The position numbers and the translations under genes were made by a program. Of a stretch of DNA of 64,000 nucleotides, positions 8,634 through 15,904 are shown piece after piece. The notes beneath the pieces were generated by a model, which worked only from the letters and a program-made list of their open reading frames with translations, searched no databases and had not been told where the DNA came from. Origin of the DNA: Bacillus australimaris (GTDB lineage: Bacteria; Bacillota; Bacilli; Bacillales; Bacillaceae); NCBI RefSeq assembly GCF_001307105.1, contig NZ_LGYN01000030.1, forward strand, positions 1 to 64,000, given 5' to 3'. Position 1 is the first letter of the stretch, and each line of letters opens with the position of its first letter.

Positions 8634-9749
8634 TTGAGTAATCAAGAAGCGTTGTGGCATGAAGCAGAAGCTTTTATTTCTGTATGCTATGAAGAATTAA
8701 GCAAGTCAAATGAAGAGAAAGCAGCACGTCTGCATGAAATAAAAAAAGAAATTGAGTCTGAAGGTATTTATACTCATACAACAGAGGAACTAGCGCACGG
8801 GGCGAAAATGGCGTGGCGCAATAGTAACCGCTGCATTGGCCGTTTGTTTTGGTCGACTCTGCATGTGCATGACTGCCGGCATGTCAAGACAGAGGATGAG
8901 GTGAAAGAGGCGCTCTTTCATCATATTGAGTATGCGACGAATGGTGGGAAAATCAAACCGTCCATTACAATTTTTCCCCCAGAGAAAAACAGGCAGAAGG
9001 AAGTTGTTATATTTAATCATCAGCTCGTTCGTTATGCAGGCTATGAGACGGAATATGGTATCATCGGTGACGAAGCATCTCTTGAATTAACAAAGTTATG
9101 TGAAGCTCATGGTTGGAAAGGGGAAGGTACACATTTTGATCTACTGCCTCTCATGTTTCAGTTAAAGGATGAGCCGCCTGTTCTGTTTGAGCTTCCGAAA
9201 AACATCGTCCAAGAAGTTGAAATTACCCATCCTGAATATGAAGGGTTTCGTGATTTAGGACTGAAATGGTACGCGGTTCCGATTATTGCTGATATGAAAT
9301 TAGAAATTGGCGGTATTCAATACAACGCTGCACCGTTCAATGGCTGGTATATGGGCACAGAAATTGGCGCACGTAACCTAGCAGATGAAAACCGCTACAA
9401 TATGCTGAAAAAAGTCGCTTCTATTTTAGGACTGGACACGACAAAGAATTCGTCCCTTTGGAAGGACAAAGCCATTGTCGAATTGAATGTGGCCGTCCTC
9501 CATTCTTATCGCGAAGCAGGGGTGACCATTGTCGATCACCATACAGCAGCACATCAATTCAAGCAGTTTGAAAAGCAGGAAGAAAAGGCTGACCGCAAGC
9601 TGACTGGTGACTGGACATGGCTGATTCCGCCAGTCTCACCAGCTGCTACCCACATCTTCCACAAGCATTACGATAATACGATCGTGAAACCGAACTATTT
9701 TTATCAGGAAAAGCCTTATCATGAGACAGAAAAGCCTAGCGAGAGCTAG
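8634..9749 (+). CDS. nos: Bacterial nitric oxide synthase oxygenase
   Basis: Homologue of B. subtilis Nos/YflM. It oxidises arginine to citrulline and NO using heme and a tetrahydropterin-like cofactor, with reductant supplied by a general flavodoxin reductase, since no reductase domain is fused. The heme-ligating Cys is C67 in [13 protein letters not shown]. The substrate pocket segment [14 protein letters not shown] and the C-terminal pterin/dimer helix region [11 protein letters not shown] are present. TTG 8634 was chosen: it follows AAAGTGAGG at 10 bases and matches the family N-terminus ([12 protein letters not shown]). GTG 8619 is the alternative. The terminator overlaps the stop codon. 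Confidence 0.95.
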   Translation: MSNQEALWHEAEAFISVCYEELSKSNEEKAARLHEIKKEIESEGIYTHTTEELAHGAKMAWRNSNRCIGRLFWSTLHVHDCRHVKTEDEVKEALFHHIEYATNGGKIKPSITIFPPEKNRQKEVVIFNHQLVRYAGYETEYGIIGDEASLELTKLCEAHGWKGEGTHFDLLPLMFQLKDEPPVLFELPKNIVQEVEITHPEYEGFRDLGLKWYAVPIIADMKLEIGGIQYNAAPFNGWYMGTEIGARNLADENRYNMLKKVASILGLDTTKNSSLWKDKAIVELNVAVLHSYREAGVTIVDHHTAAHQFKQFEKQEEKADRKLTGDWTWLIPPVSPAATHIFHKHYDNTIVKPNYFYQEKPYHETEKPSES

Positions 9750-9757
9750 GTTTTTTT
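9735..9757 (+). terminator. nos terminator overlapping the stop codon
   Basis: The stem CCTAGC/GCTAGG with a 4-nt loop is followed by seven Ts. The TAG stop lies in the 3' arm. It also abuts the 3' end of the convergent acylphosphatase gene. Confidence 0.85.
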
Positions 9758-10028
9758 ATGATCTTATTCGAAAATCCTTATAATGAGCTAACTCAGTGAG
9801 CGGCTCCATCTGCATATCTGTCACTTTGGAAAAAGGACTTCCTTTTCTGACAGTCTTTAAAAAGTCAGTCACCTCTTGCTGCTCACCCTCTATCTTTAAC
9901 TCGACATGACCTTCATCTGTATTACGTACCCAGCCTTTCATTCCACGATTCATGGCTTCTCCCTGAACAAAATAACGAAAGCCGACTCCTTGCACCCGTC
10001 CTTTTACAATGGCGTGATAATGAATCAT
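9756..10028 (-). CDS. yflL: Acylphosphatase
   Basis: A 90-residue enzyme hydrolysing carboxyl-phosphate bonds. The family signature is intact: VQGVGFRYF with catalytic Arg18, and GWVRNTDEGHVE with catalytic Asn36. Length and position (convergent with nos, next to the MOSC gene) match B. subtilis YflL. The start has an AAAGGAGA ribosome binding site on the minus strand. Confidence 0.95.
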   Translation of the reverse strand: MIHYHAIVKGRVQGVGFRYFVQGEAMNRGMKGWVRNTDEGHVELKIEGEQQEVTDFLKTVRKGSPFSKVTDMQMEPLTELAHYKDFRIRS

Positions 10029-10150
10029 GATTATCTCTCCTTTTTACTCATCGTACCATAGCCAGTAATGGGTTTTCACGCATCGACTTTGATTTGGTTG
10101 TCAAACGATGTAAACTATAATCAATGAGACAACCAAAGGAGATGGCGATC

Positions 10151-10801
10151 GTGGGACAGAAGAGATACGACATAGAAGGAATCCAAGTGGGACAACCTAT
10201 CATCACCTATGCGAACGGAAAAGAAATCAAAACAGCCATCAACAAAAGGCGAATTCATGAGCCTGTGTATTTGAGCAGGGTCAATTTTGAGGGAGATGGT
10301 CAAGCAGATTTGGTTCATCATGGGGGCCATGATAAAGCGGTCTGCGTCTTTCCATACGATCATTATGCTTACTTTGAGCAATTTTTAGGGGTTCCGTTAC
10401 AGGAAGCTGCGTTCGGTGAGAATGTGACAGTGCGCCAGCTAGTAGAAACGAATGTGCGTATTGGTGATGTGTTTCAGCTTGGAGAAGCACTTGTTGAGGT
10501 GAGCCAGCCAAGACAGCCGTGTGTGAAATTATCTCTTAAACATGGCAGCATGAAGCTTGTAAAGGAAGTGCAGCAAACAGGGTATACAGGCTTTTATTTA
10601 CGTGTACTGAAAGAAGGGATGGTCCCGCCTGATGCAGCGCTTGTACTAGTAGAAAAAGCGTCTCATCAGATTACGGTCCATGAAGTGAACGAAGTCAAAT
10701 ATCGTCAAACAAGTCCAGAGAGGCTGAAAGCCGTTCTTTCAGTAGATGCCCTAGCAGATGTGGTGAGAAAGTCTTTAGAAAAACGAATTCAGCACATTTA
10801 A
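10151..10801 (+). CDS. yflK: MOSC-domain protein (YflK family)
   Basis: A 216-residue protein of the MOSC/YiiM family. It shows VHHGGHDKAVCVFPYDHY and FGENVTV, then the Cys motif SQPRQPCVKL (Cys near residue 130) expected to carry a persulfide or bind the molybdenum cofactor. A YiiM-type 3-alpha C-terminal tail ends the protein. GTG 10151 was chosen because AAAGGAG lies 9 bases upstream; ATG 10124 and 10142 are upstream in frame, but the first has no ribosome binding site and the second directly touches it. Probable role: detoxification of N-hydroxylated compounds, by family analogy only. Confidence 0.88.
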   Translation: MGQKRYDIEGIQVGQPIITYANGKEIKTAINKRRIHEPVYLSRVNFEGDGQADLVHHGGHDKAVCVFPYDHYAYFEQFLGVPLQEAAFGENVTVRQLVETNVRIGDVFQLGEALVEVSQPRQPCVKLSLKHGSMKLVKEVQQTGYTGFYLRVLKEGMVPPDAALVLVEKASHQITVHEVNEVKYRQTSPERLKAVLSVDALADVVRKSLEKRIQHI

Positions 10802-10804
10802 AAA

Positions 10805-10837
10805 AGCCGTACATCATTTTAAGATGTACGGCTTTTC
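10805..10837. terminator. Bidirectional terminator between yflK and yflJ
   Basis: An 11-bp perfect stem (AGCCGTACATC/GATGTACGGCT) with As before and Ts after serves both convergent genes. Confidence 0.85.
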
Positions 10838-10842
10838 AGAGC

Positions 10843-10980
10843 TTATGAGCTGCGTTTCTTTTGCTCAAGCAGATTTGCAAGGAAATATGTTTTTAAGCTT
10901 TGAAGCTTTCTTCCTTCATGCTTGGTCACACCAAGCTTCTTTAATTCTGCGACATACCAGCCTTTGCTACCATAATGCAT
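10843..10980 (-). CDS. yflJ: YflJ-like very small protein (45 aa)
   Basis: A 45-residue basic protein beginning MHYGSKGWYVAELKKLGV and ending EQKKRSS, with AAAGGAG 9 bases before its ATG. Size, position and content match the small B. subtilis protein YflJ. The function is unknown. The start of the protein resembles a helical DUF2639-like segment. The strong ribosome binding site and conserved place argue that it is real. Confidence 0.8.
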   Translation of the reverse strand: MHYGSKGWYVAELKKLGVTKHEGRKLQSLKTYFLANLLEQKKRSS

Positions 10981-11114
10981 GATAGAAAACTCCTTTCAAT
11001 TGAAACTGCCTGCATTGTAACATCTTAAAAAAAGGCGTGAAAAGTGTGCAGGTGTCAAGAAATGAAAACTGATTCTATCTGCCTATGATCCATGTATATG
11101 CTGGAAATGATGAT

Positions 11115-11276
11115 TTATGAATTTGGCGGGTTGAGGGTTACGAGGATCATACCGACCGTCATGATCATGATGATAACACCAAGATAGGTCATCATGGATT
11201 GTTTTTTCTTAATCCCTACAACCGTTAAGATAATACTTTCGATGAAAAAGATAACACCTATGATGATAAACCACAT
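11115..11276 (-). CDS. Small two-helix membrane protein (YflI-like, 53 aa)
   Basis: The reading frame encodes a 53-residue protein made almost entirely of two hydrophobic segments (about residues 2-21 and 30-47), split by a basic GIKKKQ turn and ending in LNPPNS. AAAGGGG lies about 10 bases upstream of the ATG. It sits between yflJ and the methionine aminopeptidase gene, where B. subtilis has the small yflI/yflH genes. Function is unknown, and the name is given only as a positional analogy. Confidence 0.65.
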   Translation of the reverse strand: MWFIIIGVIFFIESIILTVVGIKKKQSMMTYLGVIIMIMTVGMILVTLNPPNS

Positions 11277-11361
11277 ATCAAATAAGACCCCTTTCGCATA
11301 TCTTTGCCTATTTTACCACAGGCATTTTTGTTTAGTCATGACAGATTCGTGAAACGGATAC

Positions 11362-11395
11362 GAAAAAAATCCTCTCCATTCAAAGGAGAGGATCG
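11362..11395 (-). terminator. Terminator of the methionine aminopeptidase gene
   Basis: On the minus strand, ATCCTCTCC pairs with GGAGAGGAT and is followed by seven Ts. Confidence 0.8.
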
Positions 11396-11400
11396 ATTGT

Positions 11401-12150
11401 TTAAAGCTTTGTTAAAATAATCGGTTCATCTTTGGTGATCACAATGGTATGTTCAATCTGTGCGACTAGACTCTTATCTGGTGTTTTAAATGTCCAGCCA
11501 TCATCAGCCTGATAAATCGATTCAGCATTTGTTGAAATGAAAGGTTCGAAGGCAATAACTGTGCCGTTCTTAAATAAAGCATTATCGAATGGGTCATAGT
11601 AGTTTAAAATATGGTTGGGTGCTTCATGCAGACTTTTCCCAATCCCGTGTCCTGTCAGGTTTTTAATGACGGTAAACCCTTTTTCTTTAGCCGTATTGTA
11701 GACCGCACGGCCAATTTGGTTTTGTCTTTTACCGGCTTTTGCATGCTTTAATCCTTCAAGGAACGCATCCTCCGCACACTGGCATAATGCTTCAAGGCGA
11801 TCATCACCTGTACCTAAAACAAATGAAATGCCTGTATCGGAATAATATCCGTCAAGCTCTGCTGAAATATCAATGTTCACGAGGTCGCCCTCTTGTAAAA
11901 TGGTTTTTTCACTTGGAATACCATGTGCAACTTCATCGTTTACACTGATACAAGTCGTACCAGGGAAATCGTATTCCTTTTCAGGCGCTGAATTCGCTCC
12001 ATGCTCTTCTAATATTTTTTTTCCAATCAAATCTAATTCTTTTGTAGACATGCCTGGTTTCGCTTGGCTTTTCATTTCTTCTCTTGCCAAAGCGACAATT
12101 CGGCCGACCTTTTTTAAGGCTTCTAACTCATGATCATGTTTGACAATCAC
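11401..12150 (-). CDS. mapB: Methionine aminopeptidase type I (second copy, YflG-like)
   Basis: A 249-residue M24A peptidase removing N-terminal Met from nascent proteins. Metal ligands are visible: two Asps in NIDISAELDGYYSDTGISF, His in TGHGIGKSLHEAPN, Glu in VIAFEPFIS and Glu in IEHTIVIT. It matches the position of B. subtilis yflG (mapB), the non-essential paralogue of map, and stands alone rather than in the ribosomal protein cluster. A GAAAGCGGGAA ribosome binding site precedes the ATG. Confidence 0.93.
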   Translation of the reverse strand: MIVKHDHELEALKKVGRIVALAREEMKSQAKPGMSTKELDLIGKKILEEHGANSAPEKEYDFPGTTCISVNDEVAHGIPSEKTILQEGDLVNIDISAELDGYYSDTGISFVLGTGDDRLEALCQCAEDAFLEGLKHAKAGKRQNQIGRAVYNTAKEKGFTVIKNLTGHGIGKSLHEAPNHILNYYDPFDNALFKNGTVIAFEPFISTNAESIYQADDGWTFKTPDKSLVAQIEHTIVITKDEPIILTKL

Positions 12151-12246
12151 TGTTCATTCCCGCTTTCTATAACTTCATTCTATTCAATAGCTTACCACAT
12201 TTTACGCAAAAAGAGTAAAGAGCGGAATCTAAAAGCATGTGGACAA

Positions 12247-12262
12247 ATTGGTATAGATAACT
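12247..12262. promoter_or_regulatory. Probable NagR (dre-type) operator of nagP
   Basis: ATTGGTATAGATAACT resembles the operators bound by NagR/YvoA and DasR (TGGTctagACCA type). It overlaps a plausible -35 TTGGTA, with TATGAT 18 bases downstream. Assigned by similarity recalled from the family, not by a matrix search. Confidence 0.55.
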
Positions 12263-12291
12263 AGATGTGCATATGATATATTTTTTATGAA

Positions 12292-12316
12292 CATCATGAA
12301 CGATTTGGTCATGATG
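12292..12316 (+). promoter_or_regulatory. Stem-loop in the nagP 5' leader
   Basis: CATCATGA and TCATGATG form a perfect 8-bp inverted repeat with a 9-base loop, ending about 8 bases before the AAAGGGGGG ribosome binding site. It could be an RNA hairpin or a second operator. Confidence 0.4.
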
Positions 12317-12339
12317 ATGACAAAGGGGGGAGAAATCAG

Positions 12340-13707
12340 ATGGTATTTCAGTTTTTTCAAAAGCTAGGGAAATCATTTATGCTTCCAATCGCTGTACTTC
12401 CAGCAGCAGGGATTATATTGGCCTTAGGGCGGGAGGATGTATTCAATATCCCGTTTGTTTATGCGGCAGGGAATGCAATCTTTGCAAATTTGGCTTTAAT
12501 TTTTGCGATGGGTGTAGCGATTGGCATTTCAAAGGATGGAAACGGAGCAGCAGCATTATCAGGTGCGATCTCTTATTTTATTTTGTCAGCAGGTACAACG
12601 TCGATTAACTCAACCAACAATATGGGGGTATTGGGCGGTATTTTATGCGGGCTTTTGGCAGGGTATGTTTACAACAAATTTAAGAATACAAAACTGCCGG
12701 AATACTTAGGTTTCTTTAGTGGAAGGCGACTTGTGCCCATTATGACCGCACTTTTCACCATTCTATTAGCAGCCATTTTCGGATATGTATGGCCTCCGAT
12801 TCAGGGTGTGATCAATGATTTAGGGGAATGGATTTTAAGCCTTGGGGCAACGGGTGCAGGGCTGTTTGGTTTCTTTAACCGATTGCTGATCCCATTAGGG
12901 CTTCACCATGTCTTAAATAATTTATTTTGGTTTCAATTCGGGGAATTCAGCGGGGCAACAGGGGATTTAGCGCGATTCTTTAAAGGAGATCCAAGCGCTG
13001 GAGTCTTTATGACCGGATTCTTCCCAGTGATGATGTTCGGGCTTCCAGCGGCATGTCTCGCCATGGTTGTGACGGCAAAGCCTGAGAAACGTAAAGCAAC
13101 AGCTGGTCTGATGATTGGGATGGCACTTACATCATTTATTACAGGGATCACAGAACCAATTGAGTTTTCATTTATGTTTTTATCTCCACTTTTATATGGT
13201 GTCCATGCTGTCTTAACGGGTCTTTCGCTCTTTATTGTGAACACCCTCGGGATTCATAGCGGCTTTGCCTTTTCAGCAGGTGCGATTGATTACGTTTTAA
13301 GCTTCGGCATTGCGCAAAAACCGATTATGCTTCTTGTAGTAGGAGTCATTTATGGTGTGGTGTATTTTATCGTTTTCTATTTCCTCATTAAATTATTAAA
13401 GCTAAAAACACCAGGCAGGGAAGATGATGACATGGAAGATATCGCAGCGGATGATACGGTGCCGGCAAGAGGAGCGAGTATGCTTGTTGAGGGACTTGGC
13501 GGGAAAGACAATATCACCGCCATTGATCATTGTGCCACACGACTTCGCTTAATAGTAGAGGATACAGATTTATTAAATGAAGGTACATTGAAAAAAGCAG
13601 GTGCCAAAGGGGTACTGACTTCAGGGAAAACATCTGTACAAATCATCATTGGAACGAATGTAGAATTTGTCGCAGATGATCTCCGTAAGGAAGTCGATCG
13701 AGATTAA
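12340..13707 (+). CDS. nagP: N-acetylglucosamine-specific PTS permease, IICB
   Basis: A 455-residue fusion. The EIIC membrane domain (about residues 1-360) has LGLHHVLNNLFWFQFGE and GITEPIEFSFMFLSPLLY. The EIIB domain (about 380-455) has its phospho-Cys in IDHCATRLRL. There is no IIA domain, so the glucose-type IIA from elsewhere in the genome must donate phosphate. It matches B. subtilis NagP (YflF) in length and order next to mapB and ltaS. Control by NagR is suggested by the upstream operator. Confidence 0.92.
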   Translation: MVFQFFQKLGKSFMLPIAVLPAAGIILALGREDVFNIPFVYAAGNAIFANLALIFAMGVAIGISKDGNGAAALSGAISYFILSAGTTSINSTNNMGVLGGILCGLLAGYVYNKFKNTKLPEYLGFFSGRRLVPIMTALFTILLAAIFGYVWPPIQGVINDLGEWILSLGATGAGLFGFFNRLLIPLGLHHVLNNLFWFQFGEFSGATGDLARFFKGDPSAGVFMTGFFPVMMFGLPAACLAMVVTAKPEKRKATAGLMIGMALTSFITGITEPIEFSFMFLSPLLYGVHAVLTGLSLFIVNTLGIHSGFAFSAGAIDYVLSFGIAQKPIMLLVVGVIYGVVYFIVFYFLIKLLKLKTPGREDDDMEDIAADDTVPARGASMLVEGLGGKDNITAIDHCATRLRLIVEDTDLLNEGTLKKAGAKGVLTSGKTSVQIIIGTNVEFVADDLRKEVDRD

Positions 13708-13748
13708 AAAAAGCGTTCAGCCAGGTCAAATGGGCTGAACGTTTTTTT
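13706..13748. terminator. Bidirectional terminator nagP / DUF817 gene
   Basis: A 9-bp stem (CGTTCAGCC/GGCTGAACG) has As on the left and Ts on the right. Confidence 0.8.
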
Positions 13749-14484
13749 GTTTGCGCTGTTCAATGACTAGCACAATACTGATGACAACGAGTAAGAACCA
13801 TGAACTAATTTTTCCTAGATGAACAATGGACCAAGCGTGCTGCTGATTCGGATATTGCCACGCTCCTAAAAAGGTAGTGACATTTTCGGCAATCCAAATG
13901 AAAAAGCCAATCAGGAGAAATGAAACAACAAGCGGCATTCGAAAGGTAGACGAGCCAACTTGAAACGAAACGGCTGTTTTCCGAAACACAACAACAAGCA
14001 GCAATGTCAGCCACCACCTAAAATCATAGAGCCAGTGATGTGTAAAGAAATTAAGATAAATGCACAGGCTGATTCCAATTGAAAGAAATGGATGAGGCCA
14101 AGTGGTCAATGTTACATGCAGTCGTGAAAATGCCTGATAAATATAACTAGCCACACTCGCATACATAAAGCCGCTATACAGAGGCACCCCAAATATTTTT
14201 GTATAAGCTTCTTCTGGATAGGACCAAGAGCCCATATGGACCTTATTGATTTCTAAAGCAATTCCTATGAGATGAAATAGACAAATGACTTTTAGCTCAG
14301 CCCAAGTCTCTAGCCGCAGCACCAGCATCAGAATCTGAGCCATGAGACAAAGCAGTAGAATAAAATCATACCGGTGAAGAAAAGGAATAGACACCGTCTT
14401 TGATAGGGCAAGCGCCGCGAAGATCATGACAGGAAATAGACATGAAATGGCCTGCAAATAACCAAAATGGAATAATGTTTTCAT
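13726..14484 (-). CDS. DUF817 integral membrane protein (YoaT-like)
   Basis: A 252-residue protein with about eight hydrophobic segments. It shows the DUF817 pattern of conserved aromatic/charged residues inside the membrane: GSWSYPE, GVPLYSGFMYASV and FLGAWQYPNQ. The B. subtilis relative is YoaT. The function is unknown. It is convergent with nagP and divergent from the doxX-like gene; the 194-bp divergent region carries the redox-type boxes described below. Confidence 0.75.
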   Translation of the reverse strand: MKTLFHFGYLQAISCLFPVMIFAALALSKTVSIPFLHRYDFILLLCLMAQILMLVLRLETWAELKVICLFHLIGIALEINKVHMGSWSYPEEAYTKIFGVPLYSGFMYASVASYIYQAFSRLHVTLTTWPHPFLSIGISLCIYLNFFTHHWLYDFRWWLTLLLVVVFRKTAVSFQVGSSTFRMPLVVSFLLIGFFIWIAENVTTFLGAWQYPNQQHAWSIVHLGKISSWFLLVVISIVLVIEQRKQKNVQPI

Positions 14485-14585
14485 ATGAAATGACCCCTTT
14501 TACACTGTCTGAAATGACTTAGACGGATGTACCAAGGGAAAAGTTTACCTCAATTAGATATTCATGAACAATTTGTGAATATATA

Positions 14586-14601
14586 TGTGAAAAAGATCAC
14601 A
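14586..14601. promoter_or_regulatory. TGTGA-N6-TCACA box upstream of the DoxX gene
   Basis: A perfect Crp/Fnr-type inverted repeat centred at about 14593, 25-31 bases upstream of overlapping candidate -10 boxes (TATAAT 14619, TAAGAT 14624). This is near the -41.5 position used for Fnr activation. Confidence 0.55.
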
Positions 14602-14640
14602 AATGATATATTCCATAGTATAATAAGATCATAAAGAGAA

Positions 14641-14656
14641 TGTGAAATATTTCACA
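14641..14656. promoter_or_regulatory. TGTGAA-N4-TTCACA box (Rex- or Fnr-like) in the DoxX leader
   Basis: TGTGAAATATTTCACA is fully palindromic and matches the Rex operator core TGTGAA-N4-TTCACA as well as TGTGA-N6-TCACA. It lies downstream of the candidate -10 boxes, a repressor position. Confidence 0.55.
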
Positions 14657-14678
14657 TAATTTAAAGGGAGGCATCATC

Positions 14679-15182
14679 ATGTTTACAAAATTCTTACAAA
14701 CGAATGTATGGGCAGCGGTTATCCTTTTGGCAGCAAGACTTTATATCGGATGGACTTGGCTGACATCTGGTATTGGAAAATTAACAGGTGGATTCGATGC
14801 ATCAGGGTATTTGCAATTTGCGATATCTGAACCTGTCGTCAAAGATGGTCATCTTGTGTATCCGTTCTATGTATGGTTTTTAGAAAATGTCGCTTTGCCA
14901 AATGCCGGATTATTCAGTGCCATGGTCATGTGGGGAGAAATCTTAGTAGGTCTAGGATTAATTGTCGGATTATTCACAACAACCGCAGCCTTTTTTGGAA
15001 GCGTGATGAATGTCTCTTTCTTACTAGCTGGAACCGTCTCTGTTAACCCGCTTCTTCTTCTGATCGCGGTCTTCATCATGGCAGCGAAAGGAAATGCCGG
15101 AAAACTTGGTCTTGATTATGTAGCAGGTCCAGTCCTCAAACGAAAACTGAAAAGAAAGCCGCAATTAGAAGTGGCATCATAA
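14679..15182 (+). CDS. DoxX-family membrane protein
   Basis: A 167-residue protein with four hydrophobic helices and the DoxX pattern: RLYIGWTWLTSGIGKL near residue 20, MVMWGEILVGLGLIVGLFTTTAAFFG in the middle (GE-x-x-x-G-x-G), and a short basic C-terminus (KRKLKRKP). DoxX proteins are linked to thiol-stress and quinone redox functions, but the reaction here is unknown. AAAGGGAGG precedes the ATG. Two palindromic redox-type boxes upstream suggest control by oxygen or NADH state. Confidence 0.85.
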   Translation: MFTKFLQTNVWAAVILLAARLYIGWTWLTSGIGKLTGGFDASGYLQFAISEPVVKDGHLVYPFYVWFLENVALPNAGLFSAMVMWGEILVGLGLIVGLFTTTAAFFGSVMNVSFLLAGTVSVNPLLLLIAVFIMAAKGNAGKLGLDYVAGPVLKRKLKRKPQLEVAS

Positions 15183-15186
15183 TAAA

Positions 15187-15224
15187 GAAAAGCATCCTGA
15201 GTAAACGCTCAGGATGCTTTTTTA
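15187..15224. terminator. Bidirectional terminator DoxX / YjgB-like gene
   Basis: An 11-bp perfect stem (AGCATCCTGAG/CTCAGGATGCT) is followed by a T-tract; an A-tract precedes it. Confidence 0.85.
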
Positions 15225-15225
15225 T

Positions 15226-15813
15226 TTAAGAATCGGCTTTTATCAAGTTGATATGCAGCACGGTGAGTTCATGCTGGCTAATATCAGGATCATGTCCAAC
15301 GATAAATTCGAGCTCATAATCACCGGTTTGATACACATATTTTTTCTCTTTTGTTTGCTGGATGGTGCTCACTGAATCTGCTGATCCGAGCTGTTTCTTT
15401 AGTAGTGCAGGGGTCATTCCACCAATATTCGTTTCTTTTTCTACATTCGTTCCGAAATAACGGATTTCGTCAATTTTGCCTTTTGCATCATAATGAAAAG
15501 CAAATCCGGGATTCCCCATTTCAGCGTGATAGAGATCAAAGCTGCTTTGACCTGTTTCTGGGTATGGATTTCCGAGCTTATGATGAACGTCTTTTTTTGT
15601 TTGAACGCCTATTTTGAGCCCTTTTGCATAGTAAGGCATCTGCCCTTTATGTGCCAGCTCATAAATGCTGTTAAGCGCGGATTTTGGACCTTGAGGAACG
15701 GATTGTTCTGCTGCTGTTTTGGGTATGGCGTGTGCTGAGACCGCAGGGCTGAAACCGAATAGGGCGGACGACGCAAGTGAGGCAGTCACGACAAAAGCTG
15801 CTGTTTTCTTCAT
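15226..15813 (-). CDS. YjgB-like secreted protein (DUF4309)
   Basis: A 195-residue protein with a clear Sec signal (FVVTASLASSALFGF, then AVSAHA). The mature part has the YjgB-like layout: a helix SIYELAHKGQMPYY, then repeated beta motifs VQTKKDVHHKLGNP and GGMTPALLKKQLGSADS that resemble SmpA/BamE-like folds. GAAGGAGGG precedes the ATG. It is an extracellular protein of unknown function between doxX and ltaS. Confidence 0.75.
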   Translation of the reverse strand: MKKTAAFVVTASLASSALFGFSPAVSAHAIPKTAAEQSVPQGPKSALNSIYELAHKGQMPYYAKGLKIGVQTKKDVHHKLGNPYPETGQSSFDLYHAEMGNPGFAFHYDAKGKIDEIRYFGTNVEKETNIGGMTPALLKKQLGSADSVSTIQQTKEKKYVYQTGDYELEFIVGHDPDISQHELTVLHINLIKADS

Positions 15814-15904
15814 GATAAATCCCTCCTTCTTCTTTTATACCCGATGTCATAACGATCAAACGTGAAAAGAACCAGCGATCAGGGATCGGCTGGTTCTTAA
15901 AAAG

